Shown here piece after piece: positions 43,428 through 51,649 of a stretch of DNA of 64,000 bases. The position numbers were made by a program, and so were the translations under genes. The notes under the pieces were generated by a model that searched no databases, had not been told where the DNA came from, and worked only from the letters and a program-made list of their open reading frames with translations. Origin of the DNA: Lachnospiraceae bacterium (GTDB lineage: Bacteria > Bacillota > Clostridia > Lachnospirales > Lachnospiraceae); contig JAKSRP010000002.1 of NCBI GenBank assembly GCA_024403555.1, positions 58,393-122,392 on the forward strand, given 5' to 3'. The stretch's first letter is position 1. The number at the start of each line of letters is the position of its first letter.

Positions 43428-44501
43428 ATGATACAGTACAAATGTCCATGTTGTGGAGCCGCACTTGTATTCTCACCAAAGACACAGAAGCTTTCCTGTG
43501 ACAGCTGTGGCAACGAATATGAATTAGAAACCATGGAACAGTACCATGCTACCGAAAATGGCGAAGATGAACCCGATCTTAATTGGGGCGAAACAGAAGG
43601 TCCGGTTGCAGAGAAAAAAGCCGACGGTTTATACATTTGTCCTTCCTGTGGTGGCGAAGTTGAAGCCGACGATAATACCGTCAGCACTAAGTGTCCATAC
43701 TGTGATAACGTAGTCATCATCAATCCGGTAGATATTGGTGGTTTTGTCGAACCTGACTTGATCATTCCATTCTCTGTTGGAAGTGAAAAAGCAAAAAGTA
43801 TGTTAGAGTCTTTTTGCAAAGGCAAAAAGCTGCTTCCAAAAGACTTCCATAACAAGAGCTACTTAAAGAATCTAAAAGGCTATTATGTACCTTACTGGTT
43901 ATTTGACTGCGAAGCCGATGCGAACATGACCTTTGACGCTACAACCATTCGTAGCTGGTCTGATTCAAATTATAATTATACAGAGACATCCTTTTACCGT
44001 GTAGAACGTTCCGGTACAATGGCATTTTCTAATGTTCCAGTCGACGGAAGCGTGGAAATTGATAATTCGATCACCGAATCTATTGAACCATTTGACGTAT
44101 CAAAGGCTCAGAAATTCAAGACAACTTATCTGTCTGGTTACGAGACAAGCCAGTATGACTTACCGTCTGAAGAAGCACATAAGAGAGCAAAAACCCGCCT
44201 TTACCGTACAGCAGAATCTTCCATCCGTAATACAGTGAATGGATATCATACAGTAACGACCATCAACCGTCGTCTTTATGCCTCTTCTCCAAAAGTAAAA
44301 TACGCCTTATTCCCTATCTGGCTGTTTGAAACGGTTTACGTGGGTAAAAAATATCAATTTGCAATCAACGGACAGACCGGAAAGATGGTAGGAGAACTTC
44401 CAGTAGACGAAAGCCTTGCAAAGAGCTACATGCTGAAGTATTCCGTAATCGGAACTGTAATCCTGTCCATCTTAACATTAATCATAGGAGGTATTTTCTA
44501 A
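43428..44501 (+). CDS. Zinc-ribbon membrane-associated protein (YdjG-like)
   Basis: 357 residues from the ATG at 43428, eight bases after AAGAAGGTGA; 39 additional upstream codons are intergenic. Two zinc ribbons are visible: CPCC...CDSC at about residues 6-25 and CPSC...CPYC at about residues 71-93. A central domain of mixed beta character follows (SYLKNLKGYYVPYWLFDCEADANM) and a membrane helix closes the protein (residues about 336-355). It overlaps the next gene (TAATG). In Bacillus subtilis the related YdjG works with YdjH and YdjI in a membrane-stress complex; the same order occurs here. Confidence 0.82.
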   Translation: MIQYKCPCCGAALVFSPKTQKLSCDSCGNEYELETMEQYHATENGEDEPDLNWGETEGPVAEKKADGLYICPSCGGEVEADDNTVSTKCPYCDNVVIINPVDIGGFVEPDLIIPFSVGSEKAKSMLESFCKGKKLLPKDFHNKSYLKNLKGYYVPYWLFDCEADANMTFDATTIRSWSDSNYNYTETSFYRVERSGTMAFSNVPVDGSVEIDNSITESIEPFDVSKAQKFKTTYLSGYETSQYDLPSEEAHKRAKTRLYRTAESSIRNTVNGYHTVTTINRRLYASSPKVKYALFPIWLFETVYVGKKYQFAINGQTGKMVGELPVDESLAKSYMLKYSVIGTVILSILTLIIGGIF

Positions 44502-45310
44502 TGGCAAAAACAATGAAAAGAATCTCCACACTCCTTATGACTTTTTGTTTTATGGTACTTCTCACTGTTCCGGCATTTGCACTCTCCGGCAAGGATTTAA
44601 TTGTAGATGATGCTTATCTTTTAAGTGCTGGGGAACGCGAAAAAATCGCAGACTATGCAGAAAGCGTGAGTGAAAAGAACAATACCAGCATCTGTATCGT
44701 AACCACGAATGGAATCGAGGGAAGCATTGAAGAATGGCAGGAACAGTACTTCTATGATAACAACTTAGGCACAGGCAGCAACAAAAACGGGCTCATGCTT
44801 GTGATCGATATGGAAAATCGCAAATGGAACATTATGACTTTCGGTGATGTAGATGATATCATCATACCTTACGAATGTCAGTACATCGGCGAAGCTGTTC
44901 GTGACGACTTAAGTGACAGTCGCTTCTATGATGCGTTCCATGACTATATTTATCTTGCCGATGAACATCTCAATCTGACGGATTCAGAAAGAGATTATTA
45001 CAGAGATTTACAGGAACAAAACAATAAGCACGAAAAGAAAAGACATATACCGATTGTTGGATTTATTATGTCTCTCTTCATTTCCGTTGGAATTTCTGCT
45101 GGTTCTGTAAACTCTATGCGACGTTCCATGAATACACGTGTTCTTAGAAGTGGCGCTTCTGAATATATGGACAAAGACAGCTTCCATCTTTCAACCAAGC
45201 GTGACATCTATTTATACAGCACCATCCAGAAAACAGCCAAGCCAAAGGAAAAGAAAGAATCAAGCAGTGGCAGTTTCCATGGACATTCTAGTGGCGGCGG
45301 AGATTTCTAG
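44501..45310 (+). CDS. TPM-domain membrane protein (YdjH-like)
   Basis: 269 residues. A signal peptide ends near residue 27 (LLTVPAFALS). The TPM domain covers about residues 30-160, with VDDAYLLSAGEREKIADYAE and GLMLVIDMENRKWNIMTFGD. A membrane helix at about residues 182-200 is followed by a basic cytoplasmic part and a Gly/Ser-rich end, SSGGGDF, typical of the family. It is translationally coupled to the zinc-ribbon gene upstream. YdjH of Bacillus is the closest functional model; TPM domains are otherwise linked to membrane-protein quality control. Confidence 0.85.
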   Translation: MAKTMKRISTLLMTFCFMVLLTVPAFALSGKDLIVDDAYLLSAGEREKIADYAESVSEKNNTSICIVTTNGIEGSIEEWQEQYFYDNNLGTGSNKNGLMLVIDMENRKWNIMTFGDVDDIIIPYECQYIGEAVRDDLSDSRFYDAFHDYIYLADEHLNLTDSERDYYRDLQEQNNKHEKKRHIPIVGFIMSLFISVGISAGSVNSMRRSMNTRVLRSGASEYMDKDSFHLSTKRDIYLYSTIQKTAKPKEKKESSSGSFHGHSSGGGDF

Positions 45311-45397
45311 GCAGACCATTACGTAAATATAGAAAGCAACATAAAACGAATATATTATTAAATGACATAAAACATATAAAAGAAAGGAAATAATATT

Positions 45398-46663
45398 ATG
45401 GGCTTAATTAAAGCATTATCTGGCGCAATCAGCGGAACAATGGCAGATCAGTGGAAAGAATTTATCTCTTGTGAAGCACTTCCTTCCGATGTATTAGTTC
45501 AGAAAGGATCCAAAACTACATCCAGAAGATCTTCTAACAAACATGGAGAAGACAATGTTATTTCTGACGGTTCTGCAATCGCAGTAGCAGAAGGTCAGTG
45601 TGTAATCATCGTTGAGAATGGTAAAATCTTAGATGTATCTGCAGAACCTGGAGTATATACATTTGACTCTAAGACTTCCCCATCCATCTTTGGCGGTACT
45701 TTCCGTGAAGGCTTAAGCGGAATCATCAAAGAATCCTGGAAGAGATTCGAATTTGGCGGAAGCGCTGGAAAAGATCAGAGAGTTTATTATGTAAATATCA
45801 AAGAAATCATGGGCAATAAATATGGCACACCAAATCCTGTACCATTCCGTGTTCTTCAGGAAAACATTCATCTTGATACAACAGTAAATATCCGTTGCAA
45901 TGGTGAATTCTCCTATAAAATCGTAAACCCAATGTTATTCTTCACAAATGTATGTGGTAATGTAAGCGGAGCTTATACAAGAGATAACATTGATTCTATG
46001 TTAAAGACAGAATTATTAACAGCTCTTCAGCCAGCTTTTGCTAAGATTTCTGAGAAGGGTATCCGTTATGCATACCTTCCAGGTCATACAATGGAAATCG
46101 CAGATGCCTTAAACGAAGTATTAACGAAAAAATGGATCAACCTTCGTGGTATCCAGGTTTGGTCTTTCGGTATCAACAGCGTAACAGCTTCAAAAGAAGA
46201 CGAAGATCGTATCAAGAAATTAGAACAGGCTGCTGCATTATCTCACGCTGACGTTGCAGCTGGCTATATGACAGAAGCAACTGCTACAAGCATGGAAAAT
46301 GCTGCTAAGAATGCTGGTGGCGCTATGCAGGGCTTCTTTGGCATGAATATGGCTTCTCAGGCAGGAAATATTAATACAGCTGATTTATATGCAAGAGCTG
46401 CTGCCGAAAAAGAACAGGCTGCTGCTCCTAAAGCAGGTGAATGGACATGTGCTTGTGGCGCAAAAAATACCGGTAATTTCTGTTCTAACTGCGGACAGCC
46501 TAAACCAGTATCTAATGAATGGACTTGTTCCTGTGGAACCGTAAATACAGGCAACTTCTGTTCTAACTGTGGTCAGCCTAAACCAGCAGGCGAATGGACT
46601 TGCTCCTGCGGTACAGTAAATACTGGAAAATTCTGCTCTAACTGTGGTAAACCAAGAGCATAA
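45398..46663 (+). CDS. SPFH-domain protein with three C-terminal zinc-ribbon repeats (YdjI-like)
   Basis: 421 residues. The N-terminal 300 residues match the SPFH (virion core/YdjI) family: GLIKALSGAISGTMADQWKEFISCEALPSDVLV, GQCVIIVENGKILDVSAEPGVYTF, and a helical stretch EDEDRIKKLEQAAALSHADV. The end has three consecutive copies of a 24- to 27-residue unit beginning EWTCxCG and ending FCSNCGxP, each with four Cys for one zinc. SPFH proteins scaffold membranes. It follows the TPM gene by 87 bases with AAAGGAAA upstream. The usual PspA-type partner (YdjF) is absent here. A terminator follows. Confidence 0.88.
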   Translation: MGLIKALSGAISGTMADQWKEFISCEALPSDVLVQKGSKTTSRRSSNKHGEDNVISDGSAIAVAEGQCVIIVENGKILDVSAEPGVYTFDSKTSPSIFGGTFREGLSGIIKESWKRFEFGGSAGKDQRVYYVNIKEIMGNKYGTPNPVPFRVLQENIHLDTTVNIRCNGEFSYKIVNPMLFFTNVCGNVSGAYTRDNIDSMLKTELLTALQPAFAKISEKGIRYAYLPGHTMEIADALNEVLTKKWINLRGIQVWSFGINSVTASKEDEDRIKKLEQAAALSHADVAAGYMTEATATSMENAAKNAGGAMQGFFGMNMASQAGNINTADLYARAAAEKEQAAAPKAGEWTCACGAKNTGNFCSNCGQPKPVSNEWTCSCGTVNTGNFCSNCGQPKPAGEWTCSCGTVNTGKFCSNCGKPRA

Positions 46664-46696
46664 TCGTTCATAACAAATTATTAAAGCATAAAAAGA

Positions 46697-46735
46697 AAGC
46701 TCGTATCGAAAAATCGATACGAGCTTATTTTTATA
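46697..46735 (+). terminator. Bidirectional terminator
   Basis: AAGCTCGTATCGA pairs exactly with TCGATACGAGCTT across four A, followed by ATTTTTAT. It closes the SPFH operon and faces the convergent CHAP gene. Confidence 0.92.
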
Positions 46736-46741
46736 TTTGCT

Positions 46742-47971
46742 TTATTTTACTAACTTAGAATATTTAGGGACACCAAATCCTCGGATATATTTACCATTTA
46801 CTTTTACAGTGCGATATCCAACTTTGTCTTTGCCGGCTCCACCGTCCATGTTACCTTCAATTACCTTGATTTCTTTGCCATCACAGGAAACAACAATACC
46901 TACATGATCAGACCAGCCTTTGTTATCACCTTTTCCACTATCGCCCCAGTCATAGAAAATGATATCTCCTGTTTTTGGAACGTATGCATCATTCTCAACC
47001 CAGCTGGCAAGTTTTGTATTTAATAATTCAATGTGTTTTTCACATCCGCATTCAACGCCGCTAATTACCTGATAACCAGCTTTGATAAAGCATGCACTTA
47101 CAAAGATATCACACCAGGAATCGGATGTAGACGCTGTATAATGGCTGTACTTACCATCGCGATACATATTGTTCTTTTCGCTGTTGTAAATCTTAACGAT
47201 TTCCTTATGTTCTGCACTTCCTTCTTTTACTCCATACCACTTAGTAGCAATATCAACTAAATTCTGACGAAGTTTATCTTCTTTGGTTAATGCTGGAGTT
47301 GCTGGAGCGTTCGGAGCTGCACCCACACCAGGAGCTGCTACTGGTTCTCCTTCAATAATAAGCTTCTGCTTAACCTTTACCATTCGTAATTTTTCATCAC
47401 GTGCTTTTACTTTTAAAATATATACACCAGGAGTTTTTGGTGTGAAGGATGCAGTGTTTGTTACAGAATATCCTTTTAATATTTTTTCTGTTCCATCGAG
47501 GATATAGGAAATCTTATACTGTTTTTCTCCCCATCCGCCTTCGGAAGCAGCTGTAATTTTCACTTTTTCATTCAAGTTACCTTTGCTATTATGCTTAAAA
47601 GTAGGAGTTAAATCCTTTACAACAACCTTTTTTGTTTTGATTGCAGTAACACCATTGTTTCTTACATATACATAAAATGTATATGTACCATTCTTCTTCG
47701 GTGTAAAGGTTGCTTTCTTTGATGTACTATAGGATTTGATCGTATATTTTACATCTTTATATTTGTAACGGAATTTGTATTCGTATCCTGCAGTTGTTTC
47801 ACCACCAGTATAAGATCCCTTGATTGTAATCTTATCTCCTTTCATGGCGCTTGCTCCACAGTCTACGGATATCTTGGATACTAATTCGGCCGCTGATACA
47901 TCTGTCTGGCTAAAACCTAAAATACAAACCATAAACAGGCACATCAGCAATAAATTTCTAAGTTTTTTCAT
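46742..47971 (-). CDS. Secreted CHAP-domain protein with two Ig-like/Y_Y_Y-type domains
   Basis: 409 residues with a signal peptide (residues 1-28, ending ...TDVSAAE). Two beta-sandwich repeats follow, about residues 30-120 and 122-206 (both with TFTPKKNGTYTFYV / SFTPKTPGVYILKV), then a Pro/Ala linker and a CHAP-type amidase at about residues 245-400 with Cys287 (SWCDIF), His356 (SDHVGIV) and a following EGN. CHAP enzymes cut peptidoglycan peptide or amide bonds, so cell-wall remodelling outside the cell is likely. The catalytic set seems intact. It is a single gene, convergent with the SPFH operon. Confidence 0.87.
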   Translation of the reverse strand: MKKLRNLLLMCLFMVCILGFSQTDVSAAELVSKISVDCGASAMKGDKITIKGSYTGGETTAGYEYKFRYKYKDVKYTIKSYSTSKKATFTPKKNGTYTFYVYVRNNGVTAIKTKKVVVKDLTPTFKHNSKGNLNEKVKITAASEGGWGEKQYKISYILDGTEKILKGYSVTNTASFTPKTPGVYILKVKARDEKLRMVKVKQKLIIEGEPVAAPGVGAAPNAPATPALTKEDKLRQNLVDIATKWYGVKEGSAEHKEIVKIYNSEKNNMYRDGKYSHYTASTSDSWCDIFVSACFIKAGYQVISGVECGCEKHIELLNTKLASWVENDAYVPKTGDIIFYDWGDSGKGDNKGWSDHVGIVVSCDGKEIKVIEGNMDGGAGKDKVGYRTVKVNGKYIRGFGVPKYSKLVK

Positions 47972-48088
47972 AAAATGTCCTCTCTTGTGCTAACAACTTT
48001 TTCATCTAAATCGTGTGTTGATTTAAATTGTAGCATAAATTTAACACTTTTGAAACATTTTTTATGATTATTTTTCCTTATCCAAGTA

Positions 48089-48637
48089 TTATTCTACGAT
48101 TTTTCTCATTGGGCGACCTAAAATTACACCTAAAACAGTGATCACAATATCTTTTGGAATAAAAGCCGTGAAAGAATAGATCATAATGGTCTTGATATCT
48201 CCATTTGATAAAAATGCCCACTGAAGGCCTCCAACAAATTCACAGATCATCAAACCAATCAAAGCCGCGATTACTGTGAGAGTAATATTTGTCTTCGCAT
48301 TTTTTAAATTCGGGCGAATGCCAGCGAGTAAAACCAATGCAAACCAGCCCCAGATATAACCTCCAGCCATTCCAGTAAGCACCTGAAGACCTCCTTGCAT
48401 ACCTGCAAAGACAGGTGCGCCCACAGCCCCAATCAGCACATACACTAAAATAGTCATAAATCCTCTTTTGGATCCAAGAATGCTACCGATTAATGCAACC
48501 CCAAAAACCTGAATGGTCACTGGGACGCCACCTGGAGTTGGAATCTGTAGCTGAGAAATCACCGCCATTACTGCTGCCATCATCCCGATCAATACCATTT
48601 CCTTTGTTGTAAATGCTCTTTTCTTCTCTTTTTTCAT
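48089..48637 (-). CDS. bioY: Biotin transporter BioY
   Basis: 182 residues, six hydrophobic segments, with the BioY signatures GMMAAVMAVISQLQIPTPGGVPVTIQVFGVAL near the N-terminus and GAVGAPVFAGMQGGLQVLTGMAGGYIWGW in the middle. It is the substrate-binding S component that captures biotin for an ECF transporter; the general EcfT and ATPase partners are not next to it. A BirA-type operator overlaps its promoter (48703-48755), which strongly supports the assignment. The window holds no biotin synthesis genes, so the organism may depend on uptake, but this cannot be concluded from one window. Confidence 0.94.
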   Translation of the reverse strand: MKKEKKRAFTTKEMVLIGMMAAVMAVISQLQIPTPGGVPVTIQVFGVALIGSILGSKRGFMTILVYVLIGAVGAPVFAGMQGGLQVLTGMAGGYIWGWFALVLLAGIRPNLKNAKTNITLTVIAALIGLMICEFVGGLQWAFLSNGDIKTIMIYSFTAFIPKDIVITVLGVILGRPMRKIVE

Positions 48638-48702
48638 CTGAATATACCTCTTTTGTTATTGGGAAATTATGAATTGTCAACTTAAAATATCAATTGTCAA
48701 CT

Positions 48703-48755
48703 AGTATATCATAGCCGCCATTATTGTCAACCTCTTTGCGACTTTCAGTTAACAT
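48703..48755 (-). promoter_or_regulatory. bioY promoter overlapped by BirA operator
   Basis: On the minus strand TTGACA (plus 48725-48730) and TATACT (plus 48703-48708) are 16 bases apart. TTGTCAAC (48724-48731) and GTTAACAT (48748-48755) are separated by 16 bases, the form of a BirA box (TTGTNAAC-N16-GTTNACAA), and overlap the -35. Two more TTGTCAAC copies lie at 48674-48681 and 48694-48701, 20 bases apart, downstream of the -10. Confidence 0.82.
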
Positions 48756-48800
48756 TAATTTCTGTATTTTATTTTCTTTCTATTTACGGAACACTTATGC

Positions 48801-48880
48801 TATACTATAAAAAATGTGCTTCTCACACTTCGCGTCCGAGCAGAATGTGAAGCACGGATACCCTCTTTACAGGGGATTTA
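48801..48880 (+). promoter_or_regulatory. Structured leader of the phosphodiesterase gene
   Basis: An extended -10 (TGCTATACT, -10 at 48801-48806) is followed by a stem of GTGCTTCTCACA (48816-48827) with TGTGAAGCAC (48846-48855), and then a small CCCT / AGGG hairpin (about 48861-48874). I do not recognise a riboswitch class. Confidence 0.4.
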
Positions 48881-48916
48881 ATAGGAGAATGATTGAAATT
48901 AGAATTGAGGGATAAT

Positions 48917-49408
48917 ATGAAGAAAGAAAACAAAAAGATTCGCGTAGGCGTTTTGTCCGATACCCACGGAATTCTTCCAGATAAGGTAGTAGAACATTTA
49001 CAAGGCTGCGACTATATTCTTCACGCAGGCGATGTAACCAGCGACTGGATTTTAGATAAACTCAGAAGAATCTGCCGACAGCTGATTGTTGTTCCGGGAA
49101 ACTGCGACTATGATCCATGGGCATTTTCTGTAAACCACAGACAGTTCTTTGAAATTGGCGGATTGAAATTTTTAATGGTCCACGATGCCTGGGATGTTGG
49201 AAGTATGCTGACTCGCGCAGATGTTATTGTGCACGGTCATACCCACGTATGGCAGAACGAAGAGAGAAATGGACGTCTCTGGTTTAACCCAGGTTCTGTT
49301 GGAAGACCACGTTACGGCGCTCCGCCAACCTTTGCTATTATGGAAATCGAAAACAAGCAGATTTCTGTAGAACAGATTGTCCTTGATATGGAAGATATTT
49401 ATTACTAG
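48917..49408 (+). CDS. YfcE/MJ0936-type metallophosphoesterase
   Basis: 163 residues from the ATG at 48917, five bases after GAGGG; a TTG at 48893 behind AGGAG is an alternative giving eight more residues. The dinuclear metal site of this family is complete: VLSDTHG near residue 15, HAGDV near residue 37, VPGNCD near residue 60, and HGHTH near residue 109, with the family ending NPGSVGRPR. These enzymes hydrolyse phosphodiesters; the natural substrate is not known. It lies alone, with a structured leader and its own terminator. Confidence 0.9.
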   Translation: MKKENKKIRVGVLSDTHGILPDKVVEHLQGCDYILHAGDVTSDWILDKLRRICRQLIVVPGNCDYDPWAFSVNHRQFFEIGGLKFLMVHDAWDVGSMLTRADVIVHGHTHVWQNEERNGRLWFNPGSVGRPRYGAPPTFAIMEIENKQISVEQIVLDMEDIYY

Positions 49409-49435
49409 AAAATGTTTGACTAAAAACTTTAATCT

Positions 49436-49470
49436 AAAAAAGCTGTTGTGCAAATGCGCAACAGCTTTTT
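49436..49470. terminator. Bidirectional terminator
   Basis: AAAAAGCTGTTG pairs with CAACAGCTTTTT across a ten-base loop, between the phosphodiesterase gene and the convergent U32-like gene. Confidence 0.92.
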
Positions 49471-49499
49471 CTATTATATTATATAGTTCACAAAGCAGA

Positions 49500-50459
49500 C
49501 TAGATTAATCGATAATAACAATTATCAGAGCATCCTTCCTGAAAAAGTCTGCGTTTCATCTTTTGTATATATTTCTCCCGACTACTCGTCTCTCTTGCAA
49601 TCCCAATTGCTTTTTTCAATGCGATGATATCTCTTATGGTATCCTCGCCGTAATTCCCACGGCTTACTAATTTTAAATGAGTGACTCCCATCTGCATCAT
49701 ATCCCACAACGCACAAAGGCTACATCCCGAAGCGCCGACTCCATCAAAATCCTTATATTCACGCTTCTCTACATCTTGTTCCATCGTATAAGGAACAAGG
49801 CACATATGACACATCTCATCACAATGAAGACTATTGCAAAATCCCCCGTGAAAATGGCACATCTCATTTAACATAAAAGCTTCATATTCAAGGGAAGGAC
49901 AGCTTTTTATACACTCCTTCATCCCCTCTAAGTCCACTTTTCGATGGAAAATGATTCTGTCAGCACCAAGTTCTTTTACCAGAGAAATGACTTCTTCATT
50001 GATTTCTCCTAATTCACCGCTGATATGAATCTTGATTTTTTCAGATAGTTCCTGATTTTTTAAATAAACCAGTAATGCAGGATCTGCGACAATAAAAGAA
50101 GTAAAGCCTTCCGAAACACACATTTTCACATACTGCGCCAAATCTTCATATTGTTCTGGCATATAAGAAAGTGCATTAAGAGCAATCGTTACTGGAACCT
50201 GATAGGCCTCCATCATCTTTCTCAAGATGCGAATTTCCGAAAGTGAACCAATCTGTACATTGTAATTTTTCACTTCCCGTCGGTTCATCGGTCCTGTCAG
50301 TGGATATTTCAAATGCCAGCTTTCCGGCACATATCCGATAAATACTTCATCCACTCCTGCGCGGACAAAATCCGGATAGTCGTCAATGGATCCTAATCCC
50401 GCCGTAATCTTTATAAAGTTTGCAGTATCAGGCGTTTTATGCCCTGGTCGATCATACAT
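49500..50459 (-). CDS. U32-family-like protein with Fe-S-type cysteine signature
   Basis: I prefer the ATG at 50459 (319 residues); a GTG at 50480 is possible but has no better ribosome binding site. The chain reads as a TIM-barrel of the peptidase U32 collagenase-like family: VRAGVDEVFIGY, IALNALSYMPEQYEDL, FIVADPALLVYLK, KIHISGELGEINEEV. A Cys-rich segment follows with Cys201-x6-Cys208, Cys213, Cys217, Cys220, Cys246 and Cys249, close to the pattern that holds a 4Fe-4S cluster in U32 proteins such as UbiU and UbiV. Those are oxygen-independent hydroxylation or modification enzymes rather than peptidases. It overlaps the gene upstream by 49 bases; third gene of the larE operon. Confidence 0.75.
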   Translation of the reverse strand: MYDRPGHKTPDTANFIKITAGLGSIDDYPDFVRAGVDEVFIGYVPESWHLKYPLTGPMNRREVKNYNVQIGSLSEIRILRKMMEAYQVPVTIALNALSYMPEQYEDLAQYVKMCVSEGFTSFIVADPALLVYLKNQELSEKIKIHISGELGEINEEVISLVKELGADRIIFHRKVDLEGMKECIKSCPSLEYEAFMLNEMCHFHGGFCNSLHCDEMCHMCLVPYTMEQDVEKREYKDFDGVGASGCSLCALWDMMQMGVTHLKLVSRGNYGEDTIRDIIALKKAIGIARETSSREKYIQKMKRRLFQEGCSDNCYYRLI

Positions 50460-51649
50460 TTTAAATATTCTCCGTCCCACAAAATTCGTTCATCATAGCC
50501 AAAAAGGCTATTATAACATCCCACCAGATTCATATGCTCTGGATAAAGGAAATGCTGCCCTTTGCAATACCCAAGGCATTCTTCCACCATTTGCTGAGCC
50601 CCTCGAGCGCCATTTTCACACATCGCATACATAATACAATGTCCCGATGTGTTTGTCTGATAAAATGGCAGATAAAAATCCACATCCATGCTTGGTATCT
50701 CATACGCATATCCACATGCTTCCAAGCTTATCCGCGAAAATCCTTGCGAACAAAGCCAGTCCTGATAAAATTTGGCCAGAAGGCTAGTCTTTCGTGAAGT
50801 TTCTTTTCGGTATTTGCTTCTTGGATCCTTGCTCATCTTGTTAAGCAAAATTCCCATGGTCAGTTTTACTCTATCCTCATACGTCCGGGAAATCCATCTA
50901 GCCATCCCCCAGTCGTTGACTACAATCTCAACGATTCCCTTTTCAACACAGTCTCTGACTCTCTTTTTTATGTTAGGCAAATGTCCCTGCGCGGTTGGTG
51001 CTAAGCATAAAACCGGGGTAAGGTTTTCTTTGTTGCATCGTGCCAGAATCAAATCAAAATCCGCTTCTTCCGGAAAGAGATGCATGCAAAACTGATTTCC
51101 GATGTATACGTGAGTAGCCTTTTCGCCTTCACGAATAAACTTCTTCCATGCCACTTCGTGATCCAGACAGATTCCAATTTCTTTTATTCGCTGCATTTGC
51201 TGAATCCATTGCTCATCCGGCTGTTTCTTTAATCGCTTCTCTCTCCACTCTGTAAAGCTTTTTGGATATATCTCTTCTAAATCTTTGGGATATCCAGAAA
51301 GCTCATGAGCAAGCGCCACATCATCCCCGGATAATTTTAAATCGATATATCTTAAATATTGTTTTTGCAAATGTTTTGATCGCTCTACAAACAGAGCATC
51401 CTTCGTTTTCACACGGTAAACTTGATAAAACTCTGATTCTTCCACCTGCTGAATATCAAAAGAAATCAGTCGGCAGGCTTCATACGTACCCATTTCCTGA
51501 TTCCAAAAGTGCAGTTCTATACTTTTTGCTTCACCCTTTTGATTTGTTCGAAAGGTGAAGGCATCATTTTCTAATTCCAGAATACGAATTTCAAGTTTTT
51601 CTCCATCGACATATTCAATTGTTCCGCTTAAAATGGCAAATGGTATCAT
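50411..51649 (-). CDS. Two-part protein with U32-like C-terminal half, function unknown
   Basis: 412 residues. Residues 1-120 form a beta-rich domain (LSGTIEYVDGEKLEIRILEL...) that loosely resembles a PilZ-type barrel, though I am not sure. From about residue 165 the chain resembles a U32 barrel: THVYIGNQFCMHLFPEEADFDLILARC, VEIVVNDWGMARWI, FSRISLEACGYAYEIPSMDVDFYLPFYQ, and a Cys-rich end with Cys338, Cys344, Cys358, Cys362, Cys378 and Cys398 that could hold an Fe-S cluster. It overlaps larE by four bases (ATGA) upstream and the smaller U32 gene by 49 bases downstream, so the three proteins are almost certainly made together. Confidence 0.7.
   Translation of the reverse strand: MIPFAILSGTIEYVDGEKLEIRILELENDAFTFRTNQKGEAKSIELHFWNQEMGTYEACRLISFDIQQVEESEFYQVYRVKTKDALFVERSKHLQKQYLRYIDLKLSGDDVALAHELSGYPKDLEEIYPKSFTEWREKRLKKQPDEQWIQQMQRIKEIGICLDHEVAWKKFIREGEKATHVYIGNQFCMHLFPEEADFDLILARCNKENLTPVLCLAPTAQGHLPNIKKRVRDCVEKGIVEIVVNDWGMARWISRTYEDRVKLTMGILLNKMSKDPRSKYRKETSRKTSLLAKFYQDWLCSQGFSRISLEACGYAYEIPSMDVDFYLPFYQTNTSGHCIMYAMCENGARGAQQMVEECLGYCKGQHFLYPEHMNLVGCYNSLFGYDERILWDGEYLKCMIDQGIKRLILQTL

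Noticed and set aside
48889-48915. Eight-codon upstream open frame (MIEIRIEG) ending one base before the phosphodiesterase ATG
   Set aside because: Its ribosome binding site would be only one base from the ATG; more likely part of the leader.
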